A DNA stretch of 64,000 bases from an uncultured Bacteroidia bacterium (GCA_902800045.1 CADCCZ010000005.1:62001-126000), one strand, 5' to 3'. Shown: positions 14,404 through 24,619, counted from the stretch's first letter. Translations and numbers: made by a program. Notes: a model not told the origin generated them from the letters alone.

Positions 14404-15579
14404 TTATCTATTAAATGCAACAAGATCTTCGGCCACTCGCCTTGCCTCCTTGTCAGTCGCAAAGCACGATTCAATGGAAATCTTGCTTTCAAAAGGCAAC
14501 TTTTCAAGTGTCGATTCTATAATCTCAGGAATACGCATAAAACCGATACGTCCCTTCAGAAAAGCATCTACGGCAACTTCGTTGGCGGCATTCATTATAC
14601 ATGGTGCATTTCCGCCTTTCAACATGCAATCGTAGGCGATTTGCAAACAGCGGAAAGTCTTGGTATCAGGTTTTTCGAATGTAAGATTGCAGCCATGTTC
14701 GAGAAACGAAAAACGATTCTTGGGCGAATACGACCTGTTTGGATAGTCGAAAGCATATTGTATTGGAATTCGCATGCTCGGTGCGCCAATCTGCGCCTTG
14801 ATAGACGCATCGGCAAACTCGACCATCGAATGCACCACCGACTGACGATGCACAAGCACCTCTATCCTATCGGCTGGAATTCCGAAAAGCCAGTGAGCTT
14901 CAATCATCTCAAAACCCTTGTTCATCAGCGATGCCGAATCGATTGTAACCTTGCTGCCCATCTTCCAGTTTGGATGGTTCAGGGCCTGCTCTGCTGTGAC
15001 ATTCCTTAGGAACTCAACATCTTTCCCGAAAAAAGGTCCGCCCGATGCTGTAAGAATCAGTTTCTCAACATCATCGATATTTTCGCCACGCAGACACTGG
15101 AAAATTGCCGAGTGCTCCGAATCGACAGGCAAAATGCAGGATGTTGCACTTTCCTTCAGTTTGTCGCAAATTATCTTGCCACCAACCACAAGCGTCTCCT
15201 TGTTTGCAAGTGCTACAACCTTCCCAGCCTCTATAGCCTTTATTGTCGGCAGAAGTCCAGCAAATCCAACCATTGCAGCAAGCACCATATCAACACAATC
15301 CATTGCTACGACATCGAGAATGGAATCAGAACCTGCATAAACCTTTATGGGCAAGTCGGCAAGAGCCTCGCGCACTTCGGGATATTTATCCTTGTTGGCA
15401 ATCACTACGAAATTGGGTTCAAACTCACGTGCCTGAGCAATAAGCAACTGTGCATTGTTGTTTGCGACAAGCACCTCGGCAGAGAACTTGTCGGGATAGT
15501 CGCGTATAATGTCGAGAGCTTGAGTTCCTATTGAGCCAGTAGAACCGAGAATTGCTATATTTTTACGTTTCTGTTCCAT
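14404..15579 (-). CDS. dxr: 1-deoxy-D-xylulose-5-phosphate reductoisomerase
   Basis: Second enzyme of the MEP isoprenoid pathway; it makes 2-C-methyl-D-erythritol 4-phosphate with NADPH. 391 residues, normal length. The N-terminal NADPH site is IAILGSTGSIGTQALDI, and the metal/substrate region holds LPVDSEHSAIFQCLRG near residue 150 and SASLMNKGFEMIEAHWLF near residue 220. The start overlaps the stop of the upstream M23 peptidase gene by one base (TAATG), so the two are translationally coupled. Confidence 0.97.
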   Translation of the reverse strand: MEQKRKNIAILGSTGSIGTQALDIIRDYPDKFSAEVLVANNNAQLLIAQAREFEPNFVVIANKDKYPEVREALADLPIKVYAGSDSILDVVAMDCVDMVLAAMVGFAGLLPTIKAIEAGKVVALANKETLVVGGKIICDKLKESATSCILPVDSEHSAIFQCLRGENIDDVEKLILTASGGPFFGKDVEFLRNVTAEQALNHPNWKMGSKVTIDSASLMNKGFEMIEAHWLFGIPADRIEVLVHRQSVVHSMVEFADASIKAQIGAPSMRIPIQYAFDYPNRSYSPKNRFSFLEHGCNLTFEKPDTKTFRCLQIAYDCMLKGGNAPCIMNAANEVAVDAFLKGRIGFMRIPEIIESTLEKLPFESKISIESCFATDKEARRVAEDLVAFNR

Positions 15580-16418
15580 TAGAATTCAATATAATCGGTT
15601 GGATTCAGCGGCTCGCCGTTCTGCCAAAGCTCGAAATGCAAGTGCGGTCCGCTTGTGTTTTCACCCGAATTGCCATACACAGCAATCTGCTCGCCCTGAC
15701 GTACTTTCTGCCCTTCTTTCACAATCGGATTTTCGCAATGCTTATACACAGAAAGAATGCCTTGCGGATGCTGCAAAATAATAGAATAGCCGTTATCAAT
15801 AGTATAATTGCTTTCAATCACAATGCCTTGAAGCACAGCAAACACCGCCACATCCGACGATGGGGCAATGTCGATGCCAAAATGCCGTTGCGACTTATCG
15901 AATCCATTGACAATCACACCTTTCAGAGGAACAAACAGATTCGGTACAATATCTTTCTTGTCCACCACGTTCACATTATCCGACTCGTCGTAACGCTGAC
16001 GTGGCTTCGTAGGGTCGTTGAACTCACGGATCTGCTCTTCGGTAAGATTTCCAACAGGTACCGCAAAGTCGGCATCTACAGGCACTTCCGAAAAGATTAT
16101 ATCGCGAATCATGCTTAAGTATTGCTCACGCGCCTCGAGTTCTGCCGAAAGGCTGTCAACTCGTTCTGCATTTTCGTATATAAGTTCAAGCGTCTGCCTG
16201 TCGGGATATCCGGGAACAAGATATTTAAGCGGTGTATAAACTACAAGAAGCGATATTACTGCGAAGAAAATCACAAACATAGCCACAATTACCAGAGAAA
16301 ATCCCATCTTGTTCAGATGTATCTTCTTCAGCACCTCGAAATTACCATCTCGATATATAACCAACTGGTAAGGTCGTGTAAGCCAAGCCCAAAACTTATG
16401 TTTTTTCTTTTCTGCCAT
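15579..16418 (-). CDS. M23-family membrane-anchored metallopeptidase
   Basis: Predicted peptidoglycan endopeptidase or its regulator. 279 residues with one membrane segment near 35-60 (GFSLVIVAMFVIFFAVISLL), a short coiled-coil-like stretch, and a C-terminal LytM/M23 domain. The zinc-site motifs are present: HFGIDIA near residue 180 and GPHLHFE near residue 262. The lysostaphin-type domain thus appears catalytically competent and faces the periplasm. First gene of an operon with dxr, which is a common Bacteroidales arrangement. Start chosen 16 bp below a TACTTTTG promoter element. Confidence 0.93.
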   Translation of the reverse strand: MAEKKKHKFWAWLTRPYQLVIYRDGNFEVLKKIHLNKMGFSLVIVAMFVIFFAVISLLVVYTPLKYLVPGYPDRQTLELIYENAERVDSLSAELEAREQYLSMIRDIIFSEVPVDADFAVPVGNLTEEQIREFNDPTKPRQRYDESDNVNVVDKKDIVPNLFVPLKGVIVNGFDKSQRHFGIDIAPSSDVAVFAVLQGIVIESNYTIDNGYSIILQHPQGILSVYKHCENPIVKEGQKVRQGEQIAVYGNSGENTSGPHLHFELWQNGEPLNPTDYIEF

Positions 16419-16434
16419 CGCAAAACTTTGAGCG

Positions 16435-16442
16435 CAAAAGTA
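16435..16442 (-). promoter_or_regulatory. Promoter of the M23-dxr operon, -7 element TACTTTTG
   Basis: TAnnTTTG match on the minus strand, 16 bp upstream of the M23 start. Confidence 0.6.
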
Positions 16443-16597
16443 ATAAATATTTACGACTTACGAAGTACGATTTTAGATTTCCCCTCTTTGCTGTCATAAT
16501 GAATTTATTTTCAGCATTCAAAACATTGAACTTTGAACGTTAAATTATTTAAACAAATCTTTAAACCCTTGGATACTTTAATTCACCATTATTATAT

Positions 16598-16605
16598 TAT
16601 CTTTG
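16598..16605 (+). promoter_or_regulatory. Promoter of rsfS-ftsH-cdsA, -7 element TATCTTTG
   Basis: TAnnTTTG match, 19 bp upstream of the rsfS ATG. Confidence 0.6.
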
Positions 16606-16624
16606 CACAAAATTTTAAAATAGA

Positions 16625-16999
16625 ATGAGTAGATTTTCAGTAATAGAAGACACCCAGAAGTTGCTTGAAGTTATCAATCAGGCAATTCTCGACAAGAAAG
16701 GCGAAAATGTAGTCAATATGGACTTGCAAGCCATTGAAAACCACATTACAAAATATTTCGTTATCTGTACGGCCAATTCGGTAATCCACGCCAATACACT
16801 TGCCGATTACATCAGATACCAGACTCGCGGCACCATGAAAGAAAGGCCCTGGAAGGAAGAAGGCTTCGAGAACAGCGAATGGATTTTGATGGACTACGTT
16901 GACATAGTGGTGCACATTTTCCTCCCCGAAGCACGCGAGTTCTACAAGCTCGAGCAACTTTGGGCCGACGCAGAAACCAAGTCTATAGAAAACAAATAA
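16625..16999 (+). CDS. rsfS: Ribosomal silencing factor RsfS
   Basis: RsfS (RsfA/Iojap, DUF143) binds ribosomal protein uL14 and blocks subunit joining when nutrients are short. 124 residues with the family core near 30-105: VVNMDLQAIENHITKYFVIC, ANSVIHANTLADYI, and EGFENSEWILMDYVDIVVHI with FLPEAREFYKLEQLW. First gene of an operon with ftsH, which starts 6 bp after its stop. This rsfS-ftsH-cdsA order is standard in Bacteroidota. Confidence 0.95.
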   Translation: MSRFSVIEDTQKLLEVINQAILDKKGENVVNMDLQAIENHITKYFVICTANSVIHANTLADYIRYQTRGTMKERPWKEEGFENSEWILMDYVDIVVHIFLPEAREFYKLEQLWADAETKSIENK

Positions 17000-17005
17000 G
17001 GCAAA

Positions 17006-19063
17006 ATGGAAAACAACAAAGGAATAAAACCCAACAACGACAATCAAGGTTTGCCGAACAACGGCGGCAACGGCAAAGCTCGCTTTATCATATACATTGT
17101 AATTCTCGCCGTACTAATCGGAATTACTTTCATCGATTTTGGTAGCAATGCCAACGAGATAAACTGGAACAAGTTCGAGAACGAAATGCTTCTTACCAAC
17201 GATGTCGAAAAGGTCGTGGTAGTAAACCGCGAACGTGCCGACATCTACATCAAGCCCGAAAGTCTCGACAAGTTCGGCGCAGCATCGCGTGGCAGCAGCA
17301 TATTTTCTGGTGCAATGCCTACTTTCTACTTCAATATCGGCGATGTTGAAAGTTTCGAGGCCAAACTTGCCGAAGCACAGAAGGACATGCCAAAGGAACA
17401 GCGCGTGAGCGTGGAATACAAGACCGAACACGACTATCTTGGCTCAATCATAAGCTGGATTCTTCCAATCGTGCTTATTCTTGTCCTATGGTGGTTCGTA
17501 TTCAACCGCATGAGCGGCGGAAACGGCGGCGGACAGATTTTCAGCATCGGCAAGTCGAGGGCTCAGGTTTTCGACAAGGAACGTAAGGTAAAAGTCAACT
17601 TCAAGGACGTTGCCGGACTCGAAGAAGCCAAGGTTGAGGTAATGGAAATTGTTGATTTCCTCAAGAATCCCGAAAAATACACGAAACTGGGTGGTAAAAT
17701 TCCAAAGGGTGCTTTGCTTGTAGGCCCTCCAGGAACCGGTAAGACCTTGTTGGCTAAGGCTGTAGCAGGCGAAGCCGATGTTCCGTTCTTCTCGCTCAGC
17801 GGTAGCGATTTTGTTGAAATGTTTGTCGGCGTTGGTGCATCGCGTGTACGTGACCTTTTCCGTCAGGCAAAGAGCAAGGCTCCGTGCATTATTTTCATCG
17901 ACGAAATTGATGCCATAGGTCGTGCTCGTGGCAAGACGAACAGTTTTAGTGGTAACGACGAAAGGGAAAACACTCTTAACCAATTACTTACCGAAATGGA
18001 CGGCTTCGACACCAACAGCGGTGTCATAATCCTTGCCGCAACCAACCGCGCCGAAATTCTTGACTCGGCACTTATGCGTGCAGGTCGTTTCGACCGACAA
18101 ATCCACCTCGAACTTCCAGACGTAAAAGAACGTGAAGAGATTTTCCAAGTCCACACCAAGAACCTCAAGATGGCTTCGAGCGTAAAAATCGACTTTCTTG
18201 CCAAGCAGACGCCTGGATTCAGCGGTGCCGACATAGCCAACGTATGCAACGAGGCTGCCCTCATCGCAGCACGAAACGACAAGAAGGAAATCGACAAGCA
18301 GGACTTTCTCGATGCCGTCGACCGCATAATCGGCGGATTGGAAAAGAAAAACAAGATTATTTCGGAAACCGAAAAACGCACAATTGCATACCACGAGGCT
18401 GGACACGCAACCGTAAGCTGGCTTCTCGAATATGCAAATCCGCTGCTGAAAGTCACTATTATCCCACGCGGAAAGGCACTTGGCGCAGCTTGGTACTTGC
18501 CCGAAGAACGCTCAATCACCACCAAGGAACAACTTCTCGACGAAATGTGCGCAACCTTGGGAGGACGTGCCAGCGAGGAAATCAACTTCGGAAAGGTTTC
18601 GACAGGTGCTCTCAACGACCTCGAACGCGTTACCAAGCAGGCAATTGCAATGGTTTCGTTCTACGGTATGAGCAGCGACATCGGCAACCTCTCCTACTAC
18701 AACTCAACCGACGACTATGGTTTCACAAAGCCTTACAGCGACAAGACTGCCGAAAAGATTGACGCAGACGTGAAGGCTATGGTCGAGGAGCAGTACGAAC
18801 GCGCAAAAGAAGTGCTTCGCAACAATATGGAAGGTCTTACCAAGCTTGCAGAAACCTTGCTCGAAAAGGAAGTCATCTTCAGCGACGACCTTGAACGCAT
18901 TTTCGGTAAGCGCAAAGGCGAAAACAAGGCTCTCGATGCAATAAACGAGGCTAAGGAGCAGGAAAAGGCTGAAGCAGAAAAACAGACTGCCGATGCAGAA
19001 ACCGCCCCTTCGACTGACGCTCAGGGAGCTGAGAATATAGATAACGAAAACACAGAATCATAA
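17006..19063 (+). CDS. ftsH: ATP-dependent zinc metalloprotease FtsH
   Basis: Membrane AAA+ protease that degrades misassembled membrane proteins. 685 residues. A first membrane segment at about 30-50 ([15 protein letters not shown]), a periplasmic domain, a second segment at about 148-168 ([20 protein letters not shown]), then the AAA domain with Walker [14 protein letters not shown] near 232 and Walker [14 protein letters not shown]. The SRH is [20 protein letters not shown] and the protease zinc site [10 protein letters not shown] lies near residue 465. The C-terminal tail after residue 640 is Glu/Ala-rich. Middle gene of rsfS-ftsH-cdsA. Confidence 0.98.
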   Translation: MENNKGIKPNNDNQGLPNNGGNGKARFIIYIVILAVLIGITFIDFGSNANEINWNKFENEMLLTNDVEKVVVVNRERADIYIKPESLDKFGAASRGSSIFSGAMPTFYFNIGDVESFEAKLAEAQKDMPKEQRVSVEYKTEHDYLGSIISWILPIVLILVLWWFVFNRMSGGNGGGQIFSIGKSRAQVFDKERKVKVNFKDVAGLEEAKVEVMEIVDFLKNPEKYTKLGGKIPKGALLVGPPGTGKTLLAKAVAGEADVPFFSLSGSDFVEMFVGVGASRVRDLFRQAKSKAPCIIFIDEIDAIGRARGKTNSFSGNDERENTLNQLLTEMDGFDTNSGVIILAATNRAEILDSALMRAGRFDRQIHLELPDVKEREEIFQVHTKNLKMASSVKIDFLAKQTPGFSGADIANVCNEAALIAARNDKKEIDKQDFLDAVDRIIGGLEKKNKIISETEKRTIAYHEAGHATVSWLLEYANPLLKVTIIPRGKALGAAWYLPEERSITTKEQLLDEMCATLGGRASEEINFGKVSTGALNDLERVTKQAIAMVSFYGMSSDIGNLSYYNSTDDYGFTKPYSDKTAEKIDADVKAMVEEQYERAKEVLRNNMEGLTKLAETLLEKEVIFSDDLERIFGKRKGENKALDAINEAKEQEKAEAEKQTADAETAPSTDAQGAENIDNENTES

Positions 19064-19065
19064 AT

Positions 19066-19088
19066 GTACCGTCGCGGCGCGCCACGAC
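19066..19088 (-). repeat. Dispersed intergenic palindrome, copy 2
   Basis: GTCGCGGCGCGCCACGAC (one mismatched pair) next to GTACC. It lies between ftsH and cdsA, so it is transcribed within the operon. Confidence 0.55.
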
Positions 19089-19133
19089 ACAACATAGAAA
19101 CTTTTAAACTTAGAAACTTTCAAACCTACTAGG

Positions 19134-19931
19134 ATGCCTAATATTTTGAAACGGACCATATTCGGAGCACTTTTCGTTGCAATAACATGCTTCATGGTGT
19201 TATACAACGAACACACTTGTGCTATCTATATGGGATTATGCTGTGTCATAATGCTTCACGAATTCATGAAGATGTTCAAAATGTCACTTTTAAGAACAAT
19301 ATTCATCGAAACGATTGGCGCTGTTGCAATACTTACGGCATATTGGTTCAGCAGAGGGTACACGATCACCTTCATCCCACTTCTGGCACTTGGACTTTCC
19401 CTGTTCATCATCCAGCTCTTCGAGCACGACTCAAAGCAGGAAGAACATCTTGGAAAATCTTTCCTCGCTTTAATATACATTGCTCTTCCGCTTAGCATTG
19501 CCACCCATATCGGACAAACCGACAACCAGCTCATTATGTCAACGTTCATCCTTATATGGGTTTCGGACACTATGGCATACGTAGTAGGCTGTTCGATCGG
19601 CAAGCACAAGATTTTCGAACGCATATCGCCAAAGAAATCGTGGGAAGGTGCAATCGGCGGATTTGTATTTACCGTAACAGCAGCAGCATTTGGCGGTTAT
19701 CTTTTCCCGAAACTTGGCTTCGATGTATGGCAATGGTGCGTAATTGGTGCTACGGTCGGCATTTTTGCAATACTTGGTGACTTCATCGAATCGATGTTCA
19801 AACGTAGCGCAGGTGTAAAGGATTCGGGCAACATTATCCCCGGACACGGCGGTCTGCTCGATAGGCTCGACAGCTTCACCTTCACAATTCCGTGGGTAGC
19901 GATTGCTGTGTGGGTGATGAGGAGTTTCTAG
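19134..19931 (+). CDS. cdsA: Phosphatidate cytidylyltransferase
   Basis: Makes CDP-diacylglycerol from CTP and phosphatidate, the branch point of phospholipid synthesis. 265 residues, polytopic, with about seven membrane segments. The family signature is complete near the C-terminus: GDFIESMFKRSAGVKDSGNI followed by IPGHGGLLDRLDS. Start MPNILKRTIFG is the first ATG after ftsH, 70 bp downstream. The spacer contains a palindromic repeat and simple-sequence DNA. Last gene of the rsfS operon. Confidence 0.96.
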   Translation: MPNILKRTIFGALFVAITCFMVLYNEHTCAIYMGLCCVIMLHEFMKMFKMSLLRTIFIETIGAVAILTAYWFSRGYTITFIPLLALGLSLFIIQLFEHDSKQEEHLGKSFLALIYIALPLSIATHIGQTDNQLIMSTFILIWVSDTMAYVVGCSIGKHKIFERISPKKSWEGAIGGFVFTVTAAAFGGYLFPKLGFDVWQWCVIGATVGIFAILGDFIESMFKRSAGVKDSGNIIPGHGGLLDRLDSFTFTIPWVAIAVWVMRSF

Positions 19932-20020
19932 GGCTGACGCCCGTTTCTATGTGCTTCGCACGTTTATAGGTTTCTACACTGCGCTGTTTTTTGGCTAAAG
20001 CCGTTTGAATGCTTCGCGTT
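19931..20020 (-). repeat. Mini-hairpin array, locus 2
   Basis: GGGCTGACGCCC, GTGCTTCGCAC, GGCTAAAGCC and GCTTCGC separated by GTTTCTAT or GTTTGAAT. On the minus strand the loops are GTCA, GAA, TTTA and GAA, with AAAC before each stem. It follows the cdsA stop directly. Confidence 0.6.
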
Positions 20021-20023
20021 TCT

Positions 20024-20077
20024 AAAAAAGCGGAATGTCGTGCTGAACTTGTTTCTGCATCTAATTCCGCTTTTTTT
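20024..20077. terminator. Bidirectional terminator between cdsA and lplA
   Basis: AAAAGCGGAAT and ATTCCGCTTTT form a stem with A-run and T-run on either side, so it can serve both converging genes. The loop is long, about 28 nt. Confidence 0.7.
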
Positions 20078-20092
20078 GTTTCAGGGGTTGCC

Positions 20093-21064
20093 TTAAAACA
20101 TCAGAGACATAATATCATCATTAGTCACACCAAGAAAATAATCTTCGGTATTTATATTCGACAATAATTCTGTGACTGACTTTTCGTCGTGGCGGACACC
20201 TATTAATATATTCTCGAAACCGGAAATGTCCCGTTTTGCAAAAAAGTCGCCATATATCTTTGCTGCCGAAACAAATCCCTTCTCAATATTCATGTGCAAT
20301 TCGATATTTCCCCCTTTTGTTCGTATCATCTTCGAAAATGAATACTTTGGAGAATGACCGAAATTCCATTCCCATGTCGAGTATTTTTCGTCGCGCAACT
20401 TGGTAATTGCAGCAATATCTTCGTCGGTAAACTCGTAAATCTGACAGTTTGCACGAGTTTCCATGATATGCTTCATAATAAGGTCGGCAAATTGGAGAAC
20501 CGTCATCGGCGACTGCAGATGCTCGCTGATATTTGTCACGCGCTTACGCACCGACTTCACGGCCTTGTCCTCGAACTTCAGCGGGTTTACTTTCAAGGCA
20601 TTCGACATGTCTGTCATTGCAGTATCGAAAAGCAAGGTTCCGTGATGCAACATTCGTCCGTTGCTTACGCACTGGGCATTTCCCGAAAACTTGCGACCGT
20701 CGATCATAAGGTCGTTACGACCCTCGAAGCGTGCATCTACGCCAAGATTGTTCAGCACCTCGATAATCGGTTGCGTGAATGTGCGGAAATTGCCGTTGCT
20801 ATTGCTTTCAACAAAGGTAAAATTAAGGTTCTGCAAATCGTGGAATACGGCGCCTCCGCCAGTAAGACGGCGTACCACCTTTATTTTCTTTTCGTTTACA
20901 TAGTCAAGATTTATCTCTGCAAGCGAGTTCTGGAAAAGTCCCACGATAATTGCAGGCTCGTTACGCCAAAGCATAAAAACATCGTCGCTAAAATGAGTGA
21001 ACACATATTCTTCAACCGCCATGTTGAAATATGCATCGTTGGAATCGTTGAAAATACAGAGCAT
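20093..21064 (-). CDS. lplA: Lipoate--protein ligase
   Basis: Activates free lipoate with ATP and attaches it to the lipoyl domains of 2-oxoacid dehydrogenases or the glycine cleavage H protein. 323 residues, normal for the LplA form with an accessory C-terminal domain. Landmarks: NMAVEEYVFTHF near residue 15, VGLFQNSLAEIN, and the substrate-binding KVVRRLTGGGAVFHDLQNLN near residue 70. The lysine of the DLMIDGRKFSGNAQ motif near residue 130 is also present. Monocistronic by context: convergent with cdsA, and the DUF4249 gene upstream is transcribed in the same direction but separated by simple-sequence DNA. Confidence 0.95.
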   Translation of the reverse strand: MLCIFNDSNDAYFNMAVEEYVFTHFSDDVFMLWRNEPAIIVGLFQNSLAEINLDYVNEKKIKVVRRLTGGGAVFHDLQNLNFTFVESNSNGNFRTFTQPIIEVLNNLGVDARFEGRNDLMIDGRKFSGNAQCVSNGRMLHHGTLLFDTAMTDMSNALKVNPLKFEDKAVKSVRKRVTNISEHLQSPMTVLQFADLIMKHIMETRANCQIYEFTDEDIAAITKLRDEKYSTWEWNFGHSPKYSFSKMIRTKGGNIELHMNIEKGFVSAAKIYGDFFAKRDISGFENILIGVRHDEKSVTELLSNINTEDYFLGVTNDDIMSLMF

Positions 21065-21137
21065 AGAAGAAAATTATTTAGTTTCTAAGTTTCTGGTTTG
21101 ATAATTTGATGGTTTGATAATTTGAAAATTTGAGGAT

Positions 21138-22106
21138 TTAAAATTTCACTATCGGCACAACGGAATCCTTGCTATACAAATATACCGAACGGTAATTGCA
21201 GCCGTACCCTATCCAGAAGCCTTTGGCCTCCATACCTTCAGGAGCATTGATGTTGGTTCGCACAGTTGCAGGATTTGTGAACGGATTGCCGTCGGTAATC
21301 CAGTTCCTGTACCACGACTCCCAAATATTGTACGATACATTGTCGATTGTTGACAATTTCAGCGACACCGAATCGCCCACACTGAAACACAATATGTCGC
21401 CAAGCTTATAGTACATGGAATCATGTTCTTCCTTTGTCATAAAATTATCATAATATGCATTTCGCTCCATGCCTTTTGCTACCATTGCAAACGACATTTC
21501 CTCACCATCGGCCAACTTGTCGCTGATAATATGGTTCAATGCGTACGGACGGTAATACATCTGCTGTGTCTGGTTCTTCACATGAATCGAATAATAATTG
21601 CTCTGATTCTTAGGATCTTTCCAATTTATCCTCATCATGGCAAAAGTGTCGGTCATAAATACTGGAATAACAGTATCTATCTTTATGGTATCGGGAATAT
21701 AAGTCGATGAAGTGTAAGTTTTTCCATCGTACAAAATCTTGAGGTCGTAGCGATGGTTCAATTCGCCCTTGAACTTTGTGCCTTGGAAGCACTTGTATGG
21801 CCAGCGCTGAATTGGCAGATACTGCAAGGTGTCGGAAATGCTTCCGTCGGAGACAATCACGGTTGCCTTGGTGTCGTTAATCTGCAAATCGTTTACCGCA
21901 TTTGTGTCAAGTTCCTGAAAATAGGCTGTGCTTTTCGACAGAAAAACAACAGGATAGTCGTCAAAATCGACATAACCATCTACCACAAGGCAACTTTCTG
22001 CCTGCGGCAAATCGACCGTTATGTCCTTGATGCACGACGAAACCGCTACCAACGACAGCAACACGGCAATTATCGAAATCTTAAGCAAACATTCTCTCAT
22101 CGGCAT
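21138..22106 (-). CDS. DUF4249 lipoprotein, partner of the TonB receptor
   Basis: 322-residue outer-membrane-type lipoprotein: signal peptide ending in a lipobox (SLVAVSSC, Cys near residue 24), then a beta-rich DUF4249 domain with KDITVDLPQAESCLVVDGYV near the start. DUF4249 proteins are paired with TonB-dependent receptors in Bacteroidota and may act as surface ligand-binding lids in the manner of SusD. Here the start codon overlaps the receptor stop (TGATG), so the pair is translationally coupled. The cargo is unknown. Confidence 0.9.
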   Translation of the reverse strand: MPMRECLLKISIIAVLLSLVAVSSCIKDITVDLPQAESCLVVDGYVDFDDYPVVFLSKSTAYFQELDTNAVNDLQINDTKATVIVSDGSISDTLQYLPIQRWPYKCFQGTKFKGELNHRYDLKILYDGKTYTSSTYIPDTIKIDTVIPVFMTDTFAMMRINWKDPKNQSNYYSIHVKNQTQQMYYRPYALNHIISDKLADGEEMSFAMVAKGMERNAYYDNFMTKEEHDSMYYKLGDILCFSVGDSVSLKLSTIDNVSYNIWESWYRNWITDGNPFTNPATVRTNINAPEGMEAKGFWIGYGCNYRSVYLYSKDSVVPIVKF

Positions 22107-24526
22107 CAGAATTTAAAGTTCCATGTTATTGCTGGCAAAATAGGAATTATCGACAACTGCTTTGCAACCGTCTTGTATGTTCCATCCTTCACATTTCCAG
22201 TATTATAGACATAAATAAAATACGGATTCTTGTGATTGTAAACATTGTAGATTGAGAAATTGAACGACGATTCCCAATTCTTTTTCGTCTTTATATCGTA
22301 TGTCACAGAAAGGTCGAGGCGATGGTAGGCTGGCATTCGATACGAATTGCGTGTGCCATAAACATTTACAATGTCGCCATCGACCATATATGTTGCGATT
22401 GGCAAGGTTGTTGTATTGCCTGTAGCATAGACGAACACCGCCGAAGCCGTCAAGCGTTCGGTTATCTGGTATGTTGCTGTAACCGACAGGTCGTGGCGAC
22501 GGTCGTACTTGGCGGGGAAAGGATTGCCGTTGTCGATGTCGTCGAAAATCTTGTCTGTCTTCGACCATGTGTAGCCAATCCAACCTGTGAAAAGTCCAAC
22601 GCGCTTCTTGAAGAAAAATTCCACGCCATACGAATAACCCTTGCCGAAAATGAAATAGTTGTCGGCGTTGTCGGAAATGTCGTCGCCAGGCAAAGCACCG
22701 TCCATGTATTCAATCTGGTTTTTCAGCGTCTTGTAGTAAACCTCGATTGAACCTTCAAACTTATCGTTAAACAGGTTCTGGAAATATCCGAGCGCGTACT
22801 GGCTGCCCTTCTGCGGCTTCACTACATCGCTGCAAGCAACCCACAAGTCAATCGGCAAGGTCGTAGCCGAAATGGATGCAAGATGTATGTACTGCGAATT
22901 GCGCATGTACGAAGCCTTGATTGACGAATTTTCGGTAAGCGAAACCTTGAACGACGCGCGAGGCTCAACATCCCAGTAAAACGCTACGGGCTGATTGTCC
23001 TTGTAACGGATTTCGTCGATTGTGTTCTGGTGCAAATCGTCCTTTATGTAGCGTGTGAACGGTCCCACCTGAACGAAATACGAGTTGCGCACACCCAGAT
23101 ACAGCGTAAAGCGGTCGTTTATCTTGAAATCGTCGCCAATGTAAATGCCGACTTCGTGGGCAAACTGGTTGTTATTGTTCGAGAAGTCGGAACCGAGCGT
23201 AGTGTCGGAAATTTCGGCTGCAAGCGTATTGGGCGTAAACTTGTGGTGGGTGTATTGAACGCCGAACTTTACCGTATTTTTCGGTCCTGCAAGCCAAGTG
23301 AAATCCTGCTTTAGGTTCCAGTCGTTGATGCCCGACTTCTGCTTTATGGCAAAACCTGATGAATTTTCGTTGCTCTCTGTGTTTTCAGCATTTTCGTCAA
23401 CAATTGTCAGCATCTCGACTGAGGTGTTGAACTTGTAGTTCGACCAGATAAGGCTTGTGTTGGAAAAGAACTTGTTGTTGAACACATGGTTGTAGCGCAA
23501 AGTGACAAATCCGTTGCCCCACGGCATATTCATGTTGAGCCCCATCTCCTTGCTTCCGAAACGGAACTTGTCGTAGCCGTAGTAACCGCTGAGGTAAAGT
23601 CGGTTGTTGTCGTTTATAATCCAGTTTGCCTTGGCGTTTACATCGAAGAAGTAGTATCCCGAAGTCCTCAGCAATGAGGTTTTCTTTGTGAAAGGACGAA
23701 TCAGCGCATCAATGTATGTACGGCGTGCCGAAACTATAAACGACGCCTTGTCCTTCACAATAGGTCCCTGCACCGTAAATCTTGACGAAACCGAACCGAT
23801 GCCACCTTCAATGTGATATTCCTTCATGTTGCCGTTTTTCATCGAAATGTTTAGTACTGAGCTAATTCGTCCGCCATATTCGGCAGGCATTCCGCCCTTG
23901 AACATTTCCATGTCCTTTACGGCATCGGCATTGAACACCGAGAAAAATCCGAAAAGATGCGAGGCATTGTAAACGGTTGCCTCATCGAGCAAAATAAGGT
24001 TCTGGTCTGGACCACCGCCACGGACATAAAATCCGGCATTTCCATCACCAGCCGACTGCACACCAGGCATCAACTGTATGGTTTTCAGCACATCGACTTC
24101 GCCCATGAAGGCTGGCAAAGTTTTCACTGTCTCCATTGGCAGACGCACCACGCTCATCTGGCTGCTCTGCACATTGGCCTTGCGCTCGGCGCTCACCACA
24201 ACCTCCTGCGTCATTATTGCCGACGACGACATTTGCACGGTAAGCGTCTTGTCGGAAGTAAGGTTAATGTGTATTGTGTCGTCGCTGTAGCCGATGAACG
24301 AATAGATGATATCATAGGTACCTCCCGGAAGTGTGAGCGAATAAAAGCCGTAGCCATTTGCACTTGTACCGATTGTCTGTCCGGCAACCATCACATTTGC
24401 GCCGATCAGGTCTTCACCCGTAGCCTTGTCCTTTATGTAGCCGCTAATCGTATATTTCTGCCCAAAGGCAAACTGCGGCAACATCATAATTGCCAACAAG
24501 ATACAATATACGAAACTACGCTTCAT
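22106..24526 (-). CDS. TonB-dependent outer-membrane receptor
   Basis: 806 residues: signal peptide 1-22 (LPQFAFGQ), a carboxypeptidase-D regulatory-like domain at about 25-105 (ISGYIKDKATGEDLIGANVM), a plug domain at about 115-225 (PAFMGEVDVLKTIQLMPGVQ, FYVRGGGPDQNLILLD), and a beta-barrel ending in a C-terminal aromatic residue (ITWNFKF). This is the typical Bacteroidota receptor. The coupled DUF4249 lipoprotein supports active uptake of an unidentified ligand. It has its own promoter and a good ribosome-binding site (TAGGAG) before the ATG. Confidence 0.95.
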   Translation of the reverse strand: MKRSFVYCILLAIMMLPQFAFGQKYTISGYIKDKATGEDLIGANVMVAGQTIGTSANGYGFYSLTLPGGTYDIIYSFIGYSDDTIHINLTSDKTLTVQMSSSAIMTQEVVVSAERKANVQSSQMSVVRLPMETVKTLPAFMGEVDVLKTIQLMPGVQSAGDGNAGFYVRGGGPDQNLILLDEATVYNASHLFGFFSVFNADAVKDMEMFKGGMPAEYGGRISSVLNISMKNGNMKEYHIEGGIGSVSSRFTVQGPIVKDKASFIVSARRTYIDALIRPFTKKTSLLRTSGYYFFDVNAKANWIINDNNRLYLSGYYGYDKFRFGSKEMGLNMNMPWGNGFVTLRYNHVFNNKFFSNTSLIWSNYKFNTSVEMLTIVDENAENTESNENSSGFAIKQKSGINDWNLKQDFTWLAGPKNTVKFGVQYTHHKFTPNTLAAEISDTTLGSDFSNNNNQFAHEVGIYIGDDFKINDRFTLYLGVRNSYFVQVGPFTRYIKDDLHQNTIDEIRYKDNQPVAFYWDVEPRASFKVSLTENSSIKASYMRNSQYIHLASISATTLPIDLWVACSDVVKPQKGSQYALGYFQNLFNDKFEGSIEVYYKTLKNQIEYMDGALPGDDISDNADNYFIFGKGYSYGVEFFFKKRVGLFTGWIGYTWSKTDKIFDDIDNGNPFPAKYDRRHDLSVTATYQITERLTASAVFVYATGNTTTLPIATYMVDGDIVNVYGTRNSYRMPAYHRLDLSVTYDIKTKKNWESSFNFSIYNVYNHKNPYFIYVYNTGNVKDGTYKTVAKQLSIIPILPAITWNFKF

Positions 24527-24547
24527 CTCCTAACCAAAATTGGGGTG

Positions 24548-24555
24548 CAAAGGTA
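24548..24555 (-). promoter_or_regulatory. TonB receptor promoter, -7 element TACCTTTG
   Basis: TAnnTTTG match on the minus strand, 21 bp upstream of the ATG. Confidence 0.6.
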
Positions 24556-24619
24556 AGGAAAAAATCAATTTTTATGATTTAAAAATTTAATAATTCTAAG
24601 ATTCAATGATTTTCCATTA

